Of a stretch of 64,000 nucleotides of DNA, positions 26,007 to 34,312 are shown one piece after another. The notes under the pieces were generated by a model. That model was not told the origin of the DNA and ran no database searches. It saw only the letters and a list, made by a program, of their open reading frames with translations. Within the stretch, counting starts at the first letter, position 1; each line of letters begins with the position of its first letter. Both the position numbers and the translations under genes were made by a program. The DNA lies in contig NZ_JAGRPV010000001.1 in the NCBI RefSeq assembly GCF_030014955.1, positions 6,820,001 through 6,884,000 on the forward strand, read 5' to 3'. The stretch comes from Cohnella hashimotonis (GTDB lineage Bacteria > Bacillota > Bacilli > Paenibacillales > Paenibacillaceae).

Positions 26007-27287
26007 ATGAGCAAGCTGAAAATCGCGATTGTCGGGTCCGGCAGCACGTATACGCCGGAGCTGATCGAAGGCATCATCAAGCGCAAGGGGGTTCTGCCCG
26101 TCAGCGAGCTCGTGCTGATGGACATCGACGAACGCAAGCTGAACGTCGTCGGCAGTCTGTGCCGGCGCATGATCGAAGCGGAAAATCTGTCCTGCCGCGT
26201 CACGCTGACCCAGGACCTGGACGAGGCGCTGCGGGATGCCGACTTCGTGCTCGCGCAAATTCGCGTCGGCAAGCTGTCCGCCCGCGTGCTCGACGAGAAA
26301 ATCCCGCTCAAGTACGGCCTGATCGGCCAGGAGACCTGCGGCATCGGCGGCTTTTTCAAGGCGATGCGCACGATCCCGGTCATGCTGCAGATCGCGGAGC
26401 GCATGCAGGAGCTGTGCCCGAACGCTTGGCTGATCAACTTCTCCAACCCGGCGGGCATCATCACCGAAGCGCTGCTGAAGCATACCGGCGTGAAGATGCT
26501 CGGCCTGTGCAACGTTCCGTATAATATGTACAAGAGCATCCGCGAGACGCTCGCGCTGCCGGACGCCAAGATGACGTATGTCGGCCTTAACCATCTGAGC
26601 TGGATTACCGCGATCGAGCACGACGGCAAGGACTATCTGAAAACGGCGCTGGAGCTTGGGCTCAACAGCGAGGCCATGAAGAACATTCCGTCGAGCGGCT
26701 TCAGCCGCGAGCTGGTGAACATGGTCGGCGCCATCCCCTCCTCCTACCTGGAATACTACTACTTCAAGGACAAGAAGCTGAAGCTGTTGATGGAAAGCGA
26801 GCAGACGCGCGGCGAGAAGTGTATCGGGATCGAAGCCGACCTGCTGCGGATTTATGAAGATGCCGAGCTGCACGTGAAGCCGGAGCTGCTCTCCTCGCGC
26901 GGCGGCGCCAACTATTCGGAGGTGGCGATCAGTCTCGTGGACGCGATCTGGAACGACAAGCGCGAGGTGCACGTCGTTAATCTGCTGAACCGCGGCGCGC
27001 TGGAATTCATGGAGGACGACGATGCGGTCGAGGTGTCCGCGGTCATCGGCAAGGACGGCGCGGTGCCGGTCGCGGTGCCGGGCTTCGCGAATCGCCACAT
27101 CATCGATTATATGCGGATGGTGAAGGCGTACGAGCGAGAGACGGTGGCGGCTGCGGTGAGCGGAAGCGAAGACGCCGCGATGCGGGCGCTGCTGATGAAC
27201 CCGCTGGTTGGCGACTACAACACGGCGCTGTCCTGCTTCGGCGAGCTGAAGGAAGCGCACAAGGCGTATTTGCCGCAATTCGGGTGA
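26007..27287 (+). CDS. Family 4 glycoside hydrolase (phospho-glycosidase)
   Basis: 426 residues. The NAD-binding start is IVGSGSTYTPELIEG. RVGKLSARVLDEKIPLKYG, QETCGIGGFFKAMR (metal cysteine), NFSNPAGI, CNVPYN and GLNHLSW (metal histidine) are GH4 signatures. These enzymes use NAD and Mn to open 6-phospho-glycosides in the cytoplasm. LicH/CelF-type 6-phospho-beta-glucosidase is the default name. The shared control region with murR suggests a phosphorylated amino-sugar glycoside, which is inference. AGGAGG precedes the ATG by 6 bases. Confidence 0.87.
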   Translation: MSKLKIAIVGSGSTYTPELIEGIIKRKGVLPVSELVLMDIDERKLNVVGSLCRRMIEAENLSCRVTLTQDLDEALRDADFVLAQIRVGKLSARVLDEKIPLKYGLIGQETCGIGGFFKAMRTIPVMLQIAERMQELCPNAWLINFSNPAGIITEALLKHTGVKMLGLCNVPYNMYKSIRETLALPDAKMTYVGLNHLSWITAIEHDGKDYLKTALELGLNSEAMKNIPSSGFSRELVNMVGAIPSSYLEYYYFKDKKLKLLMESEQTRGEKCIGIEADLLRIYEDAELHVKPELLSSRGGANYSEVAISLVDAIWNDKREVHVVNLLNRGALEFMEDDDAVEVSAVIGKDGAVPVAVPGFANRHIIDYMRMVKAYERETVAAAVSGSEDAAMRALLMNPLVGDYNTALSCFGELKEAHKAYLPQFG

Positions 27288-27304
27288 GGGTGACACGCGA
27301 GGCG

Positions 27305-27608
27305 GCAGTTCGGTTGAGTAGTGAGGCGCGAGGCAGCGGCTCGGCTGAGTTGCGAAGCAGCGGCTCGGCTGAGTTGCGAAGCAGCGGCTCGGCTGAGTTG
27401 CGAAGCAGCGGCTCGGCTGAGTTGCGAAACAGCGGCTCGGCTGAGTTGCGAGGCAGCGGCTCGGCTGAGTTGCGAAGCAGCGGCTCGGCTGAGTTGCGAA
27501 GCAGCGGCTCGGCTGAGTTGCGAAGCAGCGGCTCGGCTGAGTTGCGAAGCAGCGGCTCGGCTGAGTTGCGAGGCAGCGGCTCGGCTGAGTTGCGAGGCAG
27601 CGGCTCGG
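27305..27608. repeat. 24-bp direct tandem repeat, about 12 copies
   Basis: AGCGGCTCGGCTGAGTTGCG units start at 27335 and recur every 24 bases to 27575, with a partial at 27599 and a diverged lead-in. Because 24 is a multiple of 3, several frames stay open and would give eight-residue repeats such as GSAELRSS. No ribosome site or start supports translation. It begins about 18 bases after the GH4 stop. Confidence 0.88.
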
Positions 27609-27767
27609 GCGGTGGTGGTGAGGCCACGGGGCTGAGGAGACGGGGCTGAGGCGATGGTGCTGAGGCCTCGGTGCTGGGCGACGGCGGCAAGGCTGATGGG
27701 TTTGCATGGTGCGCAATGGCAAGGCGGTACGCCGGTTTGGGGAGGTAGCGGCGGGCCGGGTTCGCGC

Positions 27768-28553
27768 GATAGCGGCAGATTTTGCCGCTATGGCCTACCG
27801 GCGAGCCGGTTCGCATGGCGATAGCGGCAGATTTTGCCGCTATGGCCTACCGGCGAGCCGGTTCGCATGGCGATAGCGGCAGATTTTGCCGCTATGGCCT
27901 GCCGGCGGCCGGGTTCGCGCGCGATAGCGGCAGATTTTGCCGCTATGGCCTACCGGCGAGCCGGTTCGCGCGCGATAGCGGCAGATTTTGCCGCTATGGC
28001 CTGCCGGCGAGCCGGTTCGCATGGCGATAGCGGCAGATTTTGCCGCTATGGCCTGCCGGCGGCCGGGTTCGCGCGCGATAGCGGCAGATTTTGCCGCTAT
28101 GGCCTACCGGCGAGCCGGTTCGCATGGCGATAGCGGCAGATTTTGCCGCTATGGCCTGCCGGCGGGCCGGGTTCGCGCGATAGCGGCAGATTTTGCCGCT
28201 ATGGCCTGCCGGCGGGCCGGGTTCGCATGCGATAGCGGCAGATTTTGCCGCTATGGCCTGCCGGCGGCCGGGTTCGCATGCGATAGCGGCAGATTTTGCC
28301 GCTATGGCCTGCCGGCGGCCGGGTTCGCATGCGATAGCGGCAGATTTTGCCGCTATGGCCTACCGGCGAGCCGATTCGCATGGCGATAGCGGCAGATTTT
28401 GCCGCTATGGCCTGCCGGCGGCCGGGTTCGCACGCGATAGCGGCAGATTTTGCCGCTATGGCCTGCCGGCGGCCCGGTTCGTACGCGATAGCGGCAGATT
28501 TTGCCGCTATGGCCTACCGGCGGGCCGGGTTCGCGCGCGATAGCGGCAATTTG
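27768..28553. repeat. 51-bp double-hairpin tandem array, 16 units
   Basis: Fifteen full units plus one partial begin GATAGCGGCA at 27768, 27820, 27872, 27923, 27974, 28026, 28077, 28129, 28179, 28231, 28282, 28333, 28385, 28436, 28487 and 28539. Each full unit has an invariant 9-bp stem (ATAGCGGCA / TGCCGCTAT, loop GATTT) and a variable second GC stem such as ACCGGC-GA-GCCGGT. Period varies from 50 to 52, so no frame persists and the array is non-coding. It ends just before the kinase gene at 28597. Confidence 0.92.
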
Positions 28554-28596
28554 GTGAGCAAAGTGTAATGGATTGAAAAGAAATGAGCGTGATACC

Positions 28597-29619
28597 ATGA
28601 ACGGAGCGGAAGCCGGGAGCGGCTACGTCATCGGCGTTGACGGCGGCAACAGCAAGACCGATTATTTCTTGTTCGACCGCGAGGGCGGCTTCGTTAACCA
28701 TATTAATGCGGGCACCTGCAGCCACGAACGGTTCACGGACGGCTACGCCGGCGCCCATCGCGAAATGGATGCGCGCATCCGGGAGCTGCTTGAGCCGTGC
28801 GGCATCGCGCTGTCGCAGGTCGAGGCCGCGGCGTTCGGCCTGGCCGGCTGCGATCTGCCGACGCAGCAGGAAGAGCTATGCCGGATCGCCGGGCGGATCG
28901 GGCTGCGGCAGTATGCCGTGGACAACGATTCGTTCCTCGGCATCAAGGCGGGCACCGAGCGCGGCTACGGCATCTGCTCGGTCAACGGCTCGGGCGCGGT
29001 CACGGGCGGCATATCGCCCAGCGGCAAACGACTTCAGGTCGGCGGCATCGGCAGCGAGCTCGCCGGGGACGAAGGCGGCGGCTATTACCTGGGCCGAAAG
29101 GTCGTCCGCGCCGTCTATGACGGCTTCTACCGGCTGGGGCCGCCGACCGCGATGGCCGAGCCGGTCATGGCGCTGCTCGGCGCGCCGTCGCGCGAGCGCT
29201 TCATGGCATTTGCGGCCGAAGCGGCGTACAAGCGCACGCTCCCCAACACGGAGCTAATGCGCGTGCTGTTCGCAGCGGCCGACGCAGGCGACGAAGCCGC
29301 CGTCTCGCTCGTTGCGCACTCGGCCCGGCAGATGGCGCTCTCCACGGCCGGATGCATCGCCCATCTCGACTTCAGTGTGGACAACGAAGTCGAGATCGTT
29401 TTGTCCGGCTCGGTCTGGATCAAGGCCGAGAGTCCGCTTATGATGCAGCGCTACATGCGGGATGTGGGCGAGCTGACAAGCCGCCGCTGCCGGTTCCTCC
29501 CGCTCGCGGTGCCGCCAGCCACGGGCGCCGTACTGTGGGCGCTGGAGCTGGCCCATGGCGCGCCGGTCGACGCCGACATGCGAAGCAGGGTGCTTAACGG
29601 CGTGCAAGCGCGGCTCTAA
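28597..29619 (+). CDS. BadF/NAGK-type amino-sugar kinase (second copy)
   Basis: 340 residues. IGVDGGNSKTDYF is the phosphate-1 loop, VDNDSFLGIKAG the central acidic motif, CSVNGSGAVTGG phosphate-2, and GGIGSELAGDEGGGYYLG the conserved loop. It is distinct from the kinase at 12438-13352, so one may act on MurNAc (MurK-like) and the other on GlcNAc; which is which cannot be told. An ATG at 28597 is preferred to a TTG at 28573, though its ribosome site is weak. A bidirectional terminator follows. Confidence 0.83.
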   Translation: MNGAEAGSGYVIGVDGGNSKTDYFLFDREGGFVNHINAGTCSHERFTDGYAGAHREMDARIRELLEPCGIALSQVEAAAFGLAGCDLPTQQEELCRIAGRIGLRQYAVDNDSFLGIKAGTERGYGICSVNGSGAVTGGISPSGKRLQVGGIGSELAGDEGGGYYLGRKVVRAVYDGFYRLGPPTAMAEPVMALLGAPSRERFMAFAAEAAYKRTLPNTELMRVLFAAADAGDEAAVSLVAHSARQMALSTAGCIAHLDFSVDNEVEIVLSGSVWIKAESPLMMQRYMRDVGELTSRRCRFLPLAVPPATGAVLWALELAHGAPVDADMRSRVLNGVQARL

Positions 29620-29749
29620 TCGCCACGCGCAGACGGACCCCAGCCCTCTATGCAGAGGCGTGAACGAAATGCTGAATCATCTGATCGCCTGGAGCGCGGC
29701 CTTGCAGCCGGCCAACTCCAATAATCCATCCTTGCCGTTGGCTGTACGC

Positions 29750-29800
29750 AAAAAGCCCGCGACGCGGATTCCTGATCGGAATCGCGTTCGCGGGCTTTTT
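29750..29800. terminator. Bidirectional terminator
   Basis: AAAAAGCCCGCGA and TCGCGGGCTTTTT flank an inner GCGGATTCC/GGAATCGC stem, with A and T runs at both ends. It serves the kinase on the plus strand and the cytochrome gene on the minus strand. Confidence 0.9.
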
Positions 29801-29827
29801 GCCGCGCTTTTCCCGCTGCCGGCGAGA

Positions 29828-30202
29828 TCAGCCCTTTTTCGTGCTCAACCAGTTCACGAGCGTGTTGATTTGATCGTCCGTGAGCGTTCCCTTGAACGCC
29901 GGCATGCCGCCGCCGCCGTTGTGGATACGCGACGAGATCTCGTCCGTCGACAGGCGCGCGCCGACGTCCGTCAGATTCGGACCGACGCCGCCGCTCAGAT
30001 CGGCGGCATGACAGGCGATACATTGCGCTTTGTAGATCGTCTCCGCGCCTTCGCCGGATGACGTCGTCGTGCCGCTGGGCGATGCCGGCGCCTCGCTCGA
30101 CGGCGGGGTCGTGGAAGCGTTGTTGTTATTGCTTTTGCCGCAAGCCGCCGTCGTCATTGCCAGCAGCGCGGCAGTTGCTGCGATTGCCGCCCATTTTCTC
30201 AT
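29828..30202 (-). CDS. Membrane-anchored lipoprotein c-type cytochrome
   Basis: 124 residues. Signal peptide with a TAAC lipobox near residue 21, a Ser/Thr linker, then one class I cytochrome c domain: CIACH binds heme and the methionine of GGMPAF is the likely sixth ligand. It resembles the B. subtilis c551 type that passes electrons to terminal oxidases outside the membrane. AAGGAGG precedes the ATG by 10 bases. It is divergent from tatC and could accept electrons from the GMC dehydrogenase at 34313-36827; that link is inference. Confidence 0.88.
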   Translation of the reverse strand: MRKWAAIAATAALLAMTTAACGKSNNNNASTTPPSSEAPASPSGTTTSSGEGAETIYKAQCIACHAADLSGGVGPNLTDVGARLSTDEISSRIHNGGGGMPAFKGTLTDDQINTLVNWLSTKKG

Positions 30203-30359
30203 GCGAGCTTGACCTCCTTCTTGTCGTTTCGGTTAGATTTCTCCATTTATCGGAATGGCATGCACGCGACATCTTGCCTTTGACTTCGGGAATAGCCCCG
30301 GGCGAATTGGACACGATAAAGACAAAGCTATGCAATATATGGCAACGGCGGTGATGCTT

Positions 30360-31097
30360 ATGAACGCCAATCAAGAATGGATCGGCCATCTGTCCGAGCT
30401 GCGCAAGCGGCTGATTGTCACGGGCATCTGGTTCGTCGCTTCGATGGGCGCCGGCTTGTACCTGTCTCCCTCCATCCTGCTGCTGCTCAAATCGCGGGCA
30501 GCTGCGGGCGCGCCGATCGACTGGCACGTTTTCTCGTTCACCGACGGCTTGTTCGTCTACCTGAGGTGCGCCTTCCTGCTCGCCGCGCTGCTCACGTTCC
30601 CGCTCGCGATGTATCAGGCTTGGGCGTTCGTCCGGCCCGGGCTGACCGGCAGGGAAGCCCGCGGCACGCTTGGCTACGTACCCGCGTCGTTCCTGCTGTT
30701 TCTCCTCGGCGTCTCATTCGGGTACTTTCTCGTTTTTCCGATGATGCTCCGGTTCATGCAGTCGATGAACGAAAGCGTGGGCGCCGTGGAAATGTACGGG
30801 ATCGAGCGCTACTTCGCCTTTATGTTCGGCGTGCTGATGCCGCTCGGTATCGCGTTCGAGATGCCGCTCGTCATGCTCTTTCTGACGAAGCTCGGTCTGC
30901 TGGACCCTGCGCGCATCAAGTTTATCCGCAAGTACGCCTACGTAGGGCTCGCGGTCGTCGGCTCGTGCATTTCGCCGCCGGACCTGTTCTCCCACTTGTC
31001 CGTGACAGTGCCGCTCCTGCTGCTGTTCGAGTGCAGCGCGCTCGTCGCGAACCGGCAATTCAGGCTGCGCCGCGCCGCGGGGCCTGCACCTGGTTGA
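30360..31097 (+). CDS. tatC: Sec-independent protein translocase TatC
   Basis: 245 residues with six membrane spans. HLSELRKRL near the N-terminus and AFVRPGLTGREAR in the first cytoplasmic loop are TatC signatures that read the twin-arginine signal. I chose the ATG at 30360, matching the family start; an in-frame ATG lies 6 bases upstream. tatA follows 73 bases later with its own ribosome site. The Tat-signal protein at 36051-36827 is an obvious nearby client. Confidence 0.9.
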   Translation: MNANQEWIGHLSELRKRLIVTGIWFVASMGAGLYLSPSILLLLKSRAAAGAPIDWHVFSFTDGLFVYLRCAFLLAALLTFPLAMYQAWAFVRPGLTGREARGTLGYVPASFLLFLLGVSFGYFLVFPMMLRFMQSMNESVGAVEMYGIERYFAFMFGVLMPLGIAFEMPLVMLFLTKLGLLDPARIKFIRKYAYVGLAVVGSCISPPDLFSHLSVTVPLLLLFECSALVANRQFRLRRAAGPAPG

Positions 31098-31170
31098 CGG
31101 CATTCAAATTTAAGCCGGCTAAATAAGAATATGAATGCGATCAAACGTTTATAAAGGAGGTGAACCCACG

Positions 31171-31371
31171 ATGTTTCACAATATCGGCATCTCCGGACTG
31201 CTGATCATCTTCGCCATCGCGCTGATCGTTTTCGGTCCGGCCAAGCTTCCCCAGCTCGGAAAAGCCTTCGGCGAGACGCTGCGCGAATTCCGCAGCTCCA
31301 CCCGCGGCATCATCGAGGACGACAAGCACGAGCCCGTCGCCGAGCTGATCAAGGAGCGGAATCCGACCTGA
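31171..31371 (+). CDS. tatA: Twin-arginine translocase subunit TatA
   Basis: 66 residues: one N-terminal membrane helix, an FGPAKLPQLGKAFG hinge, an amphipathic helix and a charged tail. It polymerises to form the Tat passage. The ATG at 31171 has AAGGAGG 10 bases upstream. A single TatA acting for both TatA and TatB is normal in Gram-positive bacteria. Confidence 0.92.
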   Translation: MFHNIGISGLLIIFAIALIVFGPAKLPQLGKAFGETLREFRSSTRGIIEDDKHEPVAELIKERNPT

Positions 31372-31386
31372 AGCCGCTCGTTCAAT

Positions 31387-31436
31387 AAAAACCCTTCCTT
31401 GTTCCGACCACAACAGTCGGCAGGGAAGGGTTTTTT
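31387..31436. terminator. Bidirectional terminator
   Basis: AAAAACCCTTCC and GGGAAGGGTTTTTT flank a CCGAC...GTCGG inner stem. It lies between tatA and the opposed membrane-protein gene and serves both. Confidence 0.88.
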
Positions 31437-31460
31437 ACGGTCGACGGTATAAGGGTTAAG

Positions 31461-32156
31461 CTACGCCTCCCGCCGGATCCGCTTTACGATCCGGTCATAG
31501 TCGTACAAATTATGCGTCTTGAACGCGAGCTTGCGCGTACCCTTTTCAAAAGAAAATGTGTAGTAGTCCTTGCCCTCGAGATAATCGGCGGAAAAAGAAT
31601 GCAAAGGAATGGTCTCGACGGTCTGTGCTGCCTCATCCGCTTGAAACATCGATTGGCTCACGATCTGAAGCAGCTCGGGGCCGAACCGAAACGTGCCTTT
31701 GATCTTCCGCTCGTCCAGCAGGATCGTCAGTCCTTTAAACTGCTCGACGCCTCTCGCCGGGCCCCCATGCTGAACGGCGGTCTCCGTCTGAACTTCGGGC
31801 CGCGCTTGATTCGCCGGCGCAGAATAGCTCCCGGTCCCTTCCGCAGCTCGAGCCGATCCACCTGCCGTCGTATTGGACGTCGGCAGCCTTCCGGCGCCCG
31901 ACTGTTCGGATTGGTACGGCGCGGACGGCGCGGCTCCCGCGGAACGGTCGAGCAGCTTCTGCAGCAGATGGACGACCTCCGACAAGCCGATGAACAAAAA
32001 TCCGGCCGCCAGTGCGGACAGCCACCAGTACAAGGCAATCGCAAGCGAGAATTCGCCGTTCGCGTCCTTGCCCAGGCCGATGCCGGCAATGAAGCCGATG
32101 GCAATAATGAGAACGCCGATCCCCATCAGAAAAACCGATACCGTGTTTCTCACCAT
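31461..32156 (-). CDS. Uncharacterised membrane protein with C-terminal soluble domain
   Basis: About 231 residues. Two N-terminal membrane helices (about 5-25 and 38-58), then a ~75-residue low-complexity Ser/Ala/Gly linker, then a compact ~90-residue domain (GLTILLDERKIKGTFRF ... YYTFSFEKGTRKLAFKTHNLYDYDRIVKRI). I do not recognise the family. The start at 32156 follows a G-rich stretch; a GTG three bases later is better spaced. It is a single-gene unit. Confidence 0.6.
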   Translation of the reverse strand: MVRNTVSVFLMGIGVLIIAIGFIAGIGLGKDANGEFSLAIALYWWLSALAAGFLFIGLSEVVHLLQKLLDRSAGAAPSAPYQSEQSGAGRLPTSNTTAGGSARAAEGTGSYSAPANQARPEVQTETAVQHGGPARGVEQFKGLTILLDERKIKGTFRFGPELLQIVSQSMFQADEAAQTVETIPLHSFSADYLEGKDYYTFSFEKGTRKLAFKTHNLYDYDRIVKRIRREA

Positions 32157-32214
32157 GCAGCCCCCCATTCAAAATATATAATTTCCACGATATAACATTT
32201 TATTTCATCAGGCA

Positions 32215-32271
32215 AAATAAAACGAGGGACCGCTCCCTCAGTCACAGGTATGACTGTTGAGGCGGTCCCTC
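32215..32271 (-). terminator. Terminator after SGNH hydrolase gene
   Basis: GAGGGACCGC and GCGGTCCCTC form a 10-bp outer stem; the minus-strand read continues into TTTTATTTTG. It ends the two-gene GH88-SGNH operon. Confidence 0.85.
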
Positions 32272-32290
32272 GATTCAACTCGTCTCGAAG

Positions 32291-32995
32291 TTAGATATAA
32301 ATCCCCTTCTGCGCCAGTGTCTCGCGTAAAGCATCGGCCATAATATCGTAGCCCAGCACGTGCGGATGAAGCCCGTCGTCCGCAAGCCCTTCGCGCAGCC
32401 GGCGGCCGTCTTCCTGGGTCATACGCGAATGATAATCGACATAGATCGCGCCTCGTTCGGCGGCAACTTTTTGCAGTCTCTCATTCGCGCGGACGATGCC
32501 GGCGTTTCGCCCGTCATTATGCCCGGATTGCGGCATATCCGTCGGAAGGATGGAACAGACGACCGGCACGATATCGTTCTCTTTCGCTTTCTTGACCATT
32601 TCCTCGATATCCTGGACCAGACCCGGAATGATTTGTTCCGCCGTTTTCCTGTCGCCTGCCGTCCAGCCGTCCATCGCCCAGAAGTTGTTCACGCCGATTT
32701 TAATGACCACATGCTTCGGCTTCAACTGGATGACGTCCGCATCGAATCTTCGCAGGACATGGCTGCTGATATCTCCGCCGATGCCCCGATTCACGATAAA
32801 ACGACCGCCGCGGCCAAAATAGGCATTTAACTCCCACATATGCGTGATCGAGTCCCCGATAAAAACAAAGTCAACCGGCACTTCGTGCGCGATCAAAATT
32901 TCGTTGCCGATGTCGAATTCTCCTCTGCGGCTGTCCGCCGCGGCAGCCGTTGCAAAATAGCCCGGTTTAACTAGCTGTACGCGATTTGTCGTCAT
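32291..32995 (-). CDS. SGNH/GDSL-family hydrolase
   Basis: 234 residues. FIGDSIT (catalytic serine), RGIGGD (oxyanion glycine), IGVNN (asparagine) and DGLHPH (catalytic Asp-His) are the four SGNH blocks. No signal peptide, so it acts in the cytoplasm. Next to a GH88 unsaturated-uronyl hydrolase, a carbohydrate deacetylase role is likely. AAGGA lies 8 bases before the ATG. It starts 13 bases after the GH88 stop. Confidence 0.87.
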   Translation of the reverse strand: MTTNRVQLVKPGYFATAAAADSRRGEFDIGNEILIAHEVPVDFVFIGDSITHMWELNAYFGRGGRFIVNRGIGGDISSHVLRRFDADVIQLKPKHVVIKIGVNNFWAMDGWTAGDRKTAEQIIPGLVQDIEEMVKKAKENDIVPVVCSILPTDMPQSGHNDGRNAGIVRANERLQKVAAERGAIYVDYHSRMTQEDGRRLREGLADDGLHPHVLGYDIMADALRETLAQKGIYI

Positions 32996-33008
32996 ATTCC
33001 CTATCCTT

Positions 33009-34133
33009 TCACCATGGCTCCAGGCCGTTATATTTCAGTTTAAACAGTGCTTCGGCAAAATAATAGTCTCCATAAATGGACGGTGCGTCAACGCCAATAT
33101 CGGCGGCGTAGTAACCGGTCGCATGCAGCAGCAGACCTTCTTCGTCCTCGTCCCATGCGCCGTAGTTTTCATGCAAGGAACAAAGGATGCGCTCGGCTGC
33201 GTGCTTATACGCGCCTCCTTCCTCTTCCGACACCAAGGAGGCCAAGTCCAGAAGCCCTGAAGCGGCTATGGCCGCCGCAGAGGAATCTCTGGGCATGCCA
33301 TCCGCATCCGCAGGCAAACGAAAATCCCAATACGGCACCGAGTCTGCCGGCAAATGATCCAGAAAAAAGCGCGCCACCTTCTTCGTGGCCGAAAGATACT
33401 TTTCCTTGCGGGTGTATGTATAGCTAAGCGCAAATCCGTACAAAGCCCATGCCGCGCCCCTTGCCCACGCCGAATCAGCGGTGTAGCCTTGGCCGGCCAG
33501 CGCTTCCTTCCGCTCGCCCGTTTCCGGATCGAAGCTGACGATATGATGAACGGAGCCGTCTTCTTGCAAAAATTCCCGAAGCACCGTATTCGCATGAATC
33601 TCGGCGATGAGACGGTACCGCGGATCGGCGATTTCCTTGGAGGCCCAGTACAGGAGCGGCAAATTCATCATACAGTCGATGATCGCCCAACCGGCGTGAT
33701 CCTCGTCGCCCCAGTTCGGCCAGGCGCGGATAAACCCGCCCGCCGGATTAAATCTTCCGGCAAGCAGACTGGCTGCCATTAGCCCGTGGCGCTTGGCTTC
33801 CTCGTCTTGCAGGAGCTTATATTGATTAATGCTGCTTAACCCAAACATAAAGCCGACATCGTGGTGCAAAGCGTCGAACGCCCACAGCGTCTTGCTGATC
33901 TGCTGCTCGCATTGTACGGCCAGCTCCTTCAACCGTTCATTTTGGGTGTCCCGGTAGACCAACCATAGCAGACCCGGCCAAAATCCCGCGACCCAATCAT
34001 GCGCAGGACTTCTGTTGTAGCGGCCATTGACAGAGCCATTCGGGAATGACGCTCCGATGTTTGCGCTCGTTCTGCCGATCTTGTCGATGACCTGCCGCCA
34101 GGCTTCTTCCGCCCAATTCGCCTTCACATTCAT
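33009..34133 (-). CDS. GH88 unsaturated glucuronyl hydrolase
   Basis: 374 residues. The alpha/alpha-barrel signatures HDWVAGFWPGLLW, HHDVGFMFG, IIDCMMNLPLLYWA (catalytic aspartate region) and SAWARGAAWALYG match family 88. The enzyme hydrates the unsaturated uronic acid left by polysaccharide lyases and so splits lyase-made disaccharides in the cytoplasm. The ATG at 34133 has AGGAAGGA 5 bases upstream; the frame runs open further but has no good start. No lyase lies in the window. Confidence 0.88.
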   Translation of the reverse strand: MNVKANWAEEAWRQVIDKIGRTSANIGASFPNGSVNGRYNRSPAHDWVAGFWPGLLWLVYRDTQNERLKELAVQCEQQISKTLWAFDALHHDVGFMFGLSSINQYKLLQDEEAKRHGLMAASLLAGRFNPAGGFIRAWPNWGDEDHAGWAIIDCMMNLPLLYWASKEIADPRYRLIAEIHANTVLREFLQEDGSVHHIVSFDPETGERKEALAGQGYTADSAWARGAAWALYGFALSYTYTRKEKYLSATKKVARFFLDHLPADSVPYWDFRLPADADGMPRDSSAAAIAASGLLDLASLVSEEEGGAYKHAAERILCSLHENYGAWDEDEEGLLLHATGYYAADIGVDAPSIYGDYYFAEALFKLKYNGLEPW

Positions 34134-34266
34134 CTTGTTCCTTCCTTCTGCAGGTGGCTTGCCATTTATTTTGACATTCCCTAAATGCGAATGAAATGGC
34201 CGTGTTTCAAGGTTATGAACTTTACTTAACCATGTCAGCAAGCCGTATCCGCCATCCGAACACGCC

Positions 34267-34300
34267 AAAGAGCCCCTGCTTCCTCGAAGCAGAGGCTCTC
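34267..34300 (-). terminator. Terminator after GMC oxidoreductase gene
   Basis: On the minus strand AGAGCC..TGCTTC pairs with GAAGCA..GGCTCT across a 2-base GAGG-type loop, followed by TTT. It lies 13 bases after the oxidoreductase stop. Confidence 0.75.
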
Positions 34301-34312
34301 CCTTTACGCGAT

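Noticed and set aside
27284..27649. 121-residue GSAELRSS repeat protein
   Set aside because: It would start inside the last codons of GH4 without a ribosome site, and the frame stays open only because of the 24-bp repeat.
25977..27722. 581-residue minus-strand frame opposite the GH4 gene
   Set aside because: It is the antisense of a clear GH4 coding sequence, rich in Arg and His, and extends through the 24-bp repeat.
27768..28553. CRISPR array
   Set aside because: Unit length and regular spacing suggest it at first, but the spacers between the hairpin cores are themselves near-identical and no cas gene is present.
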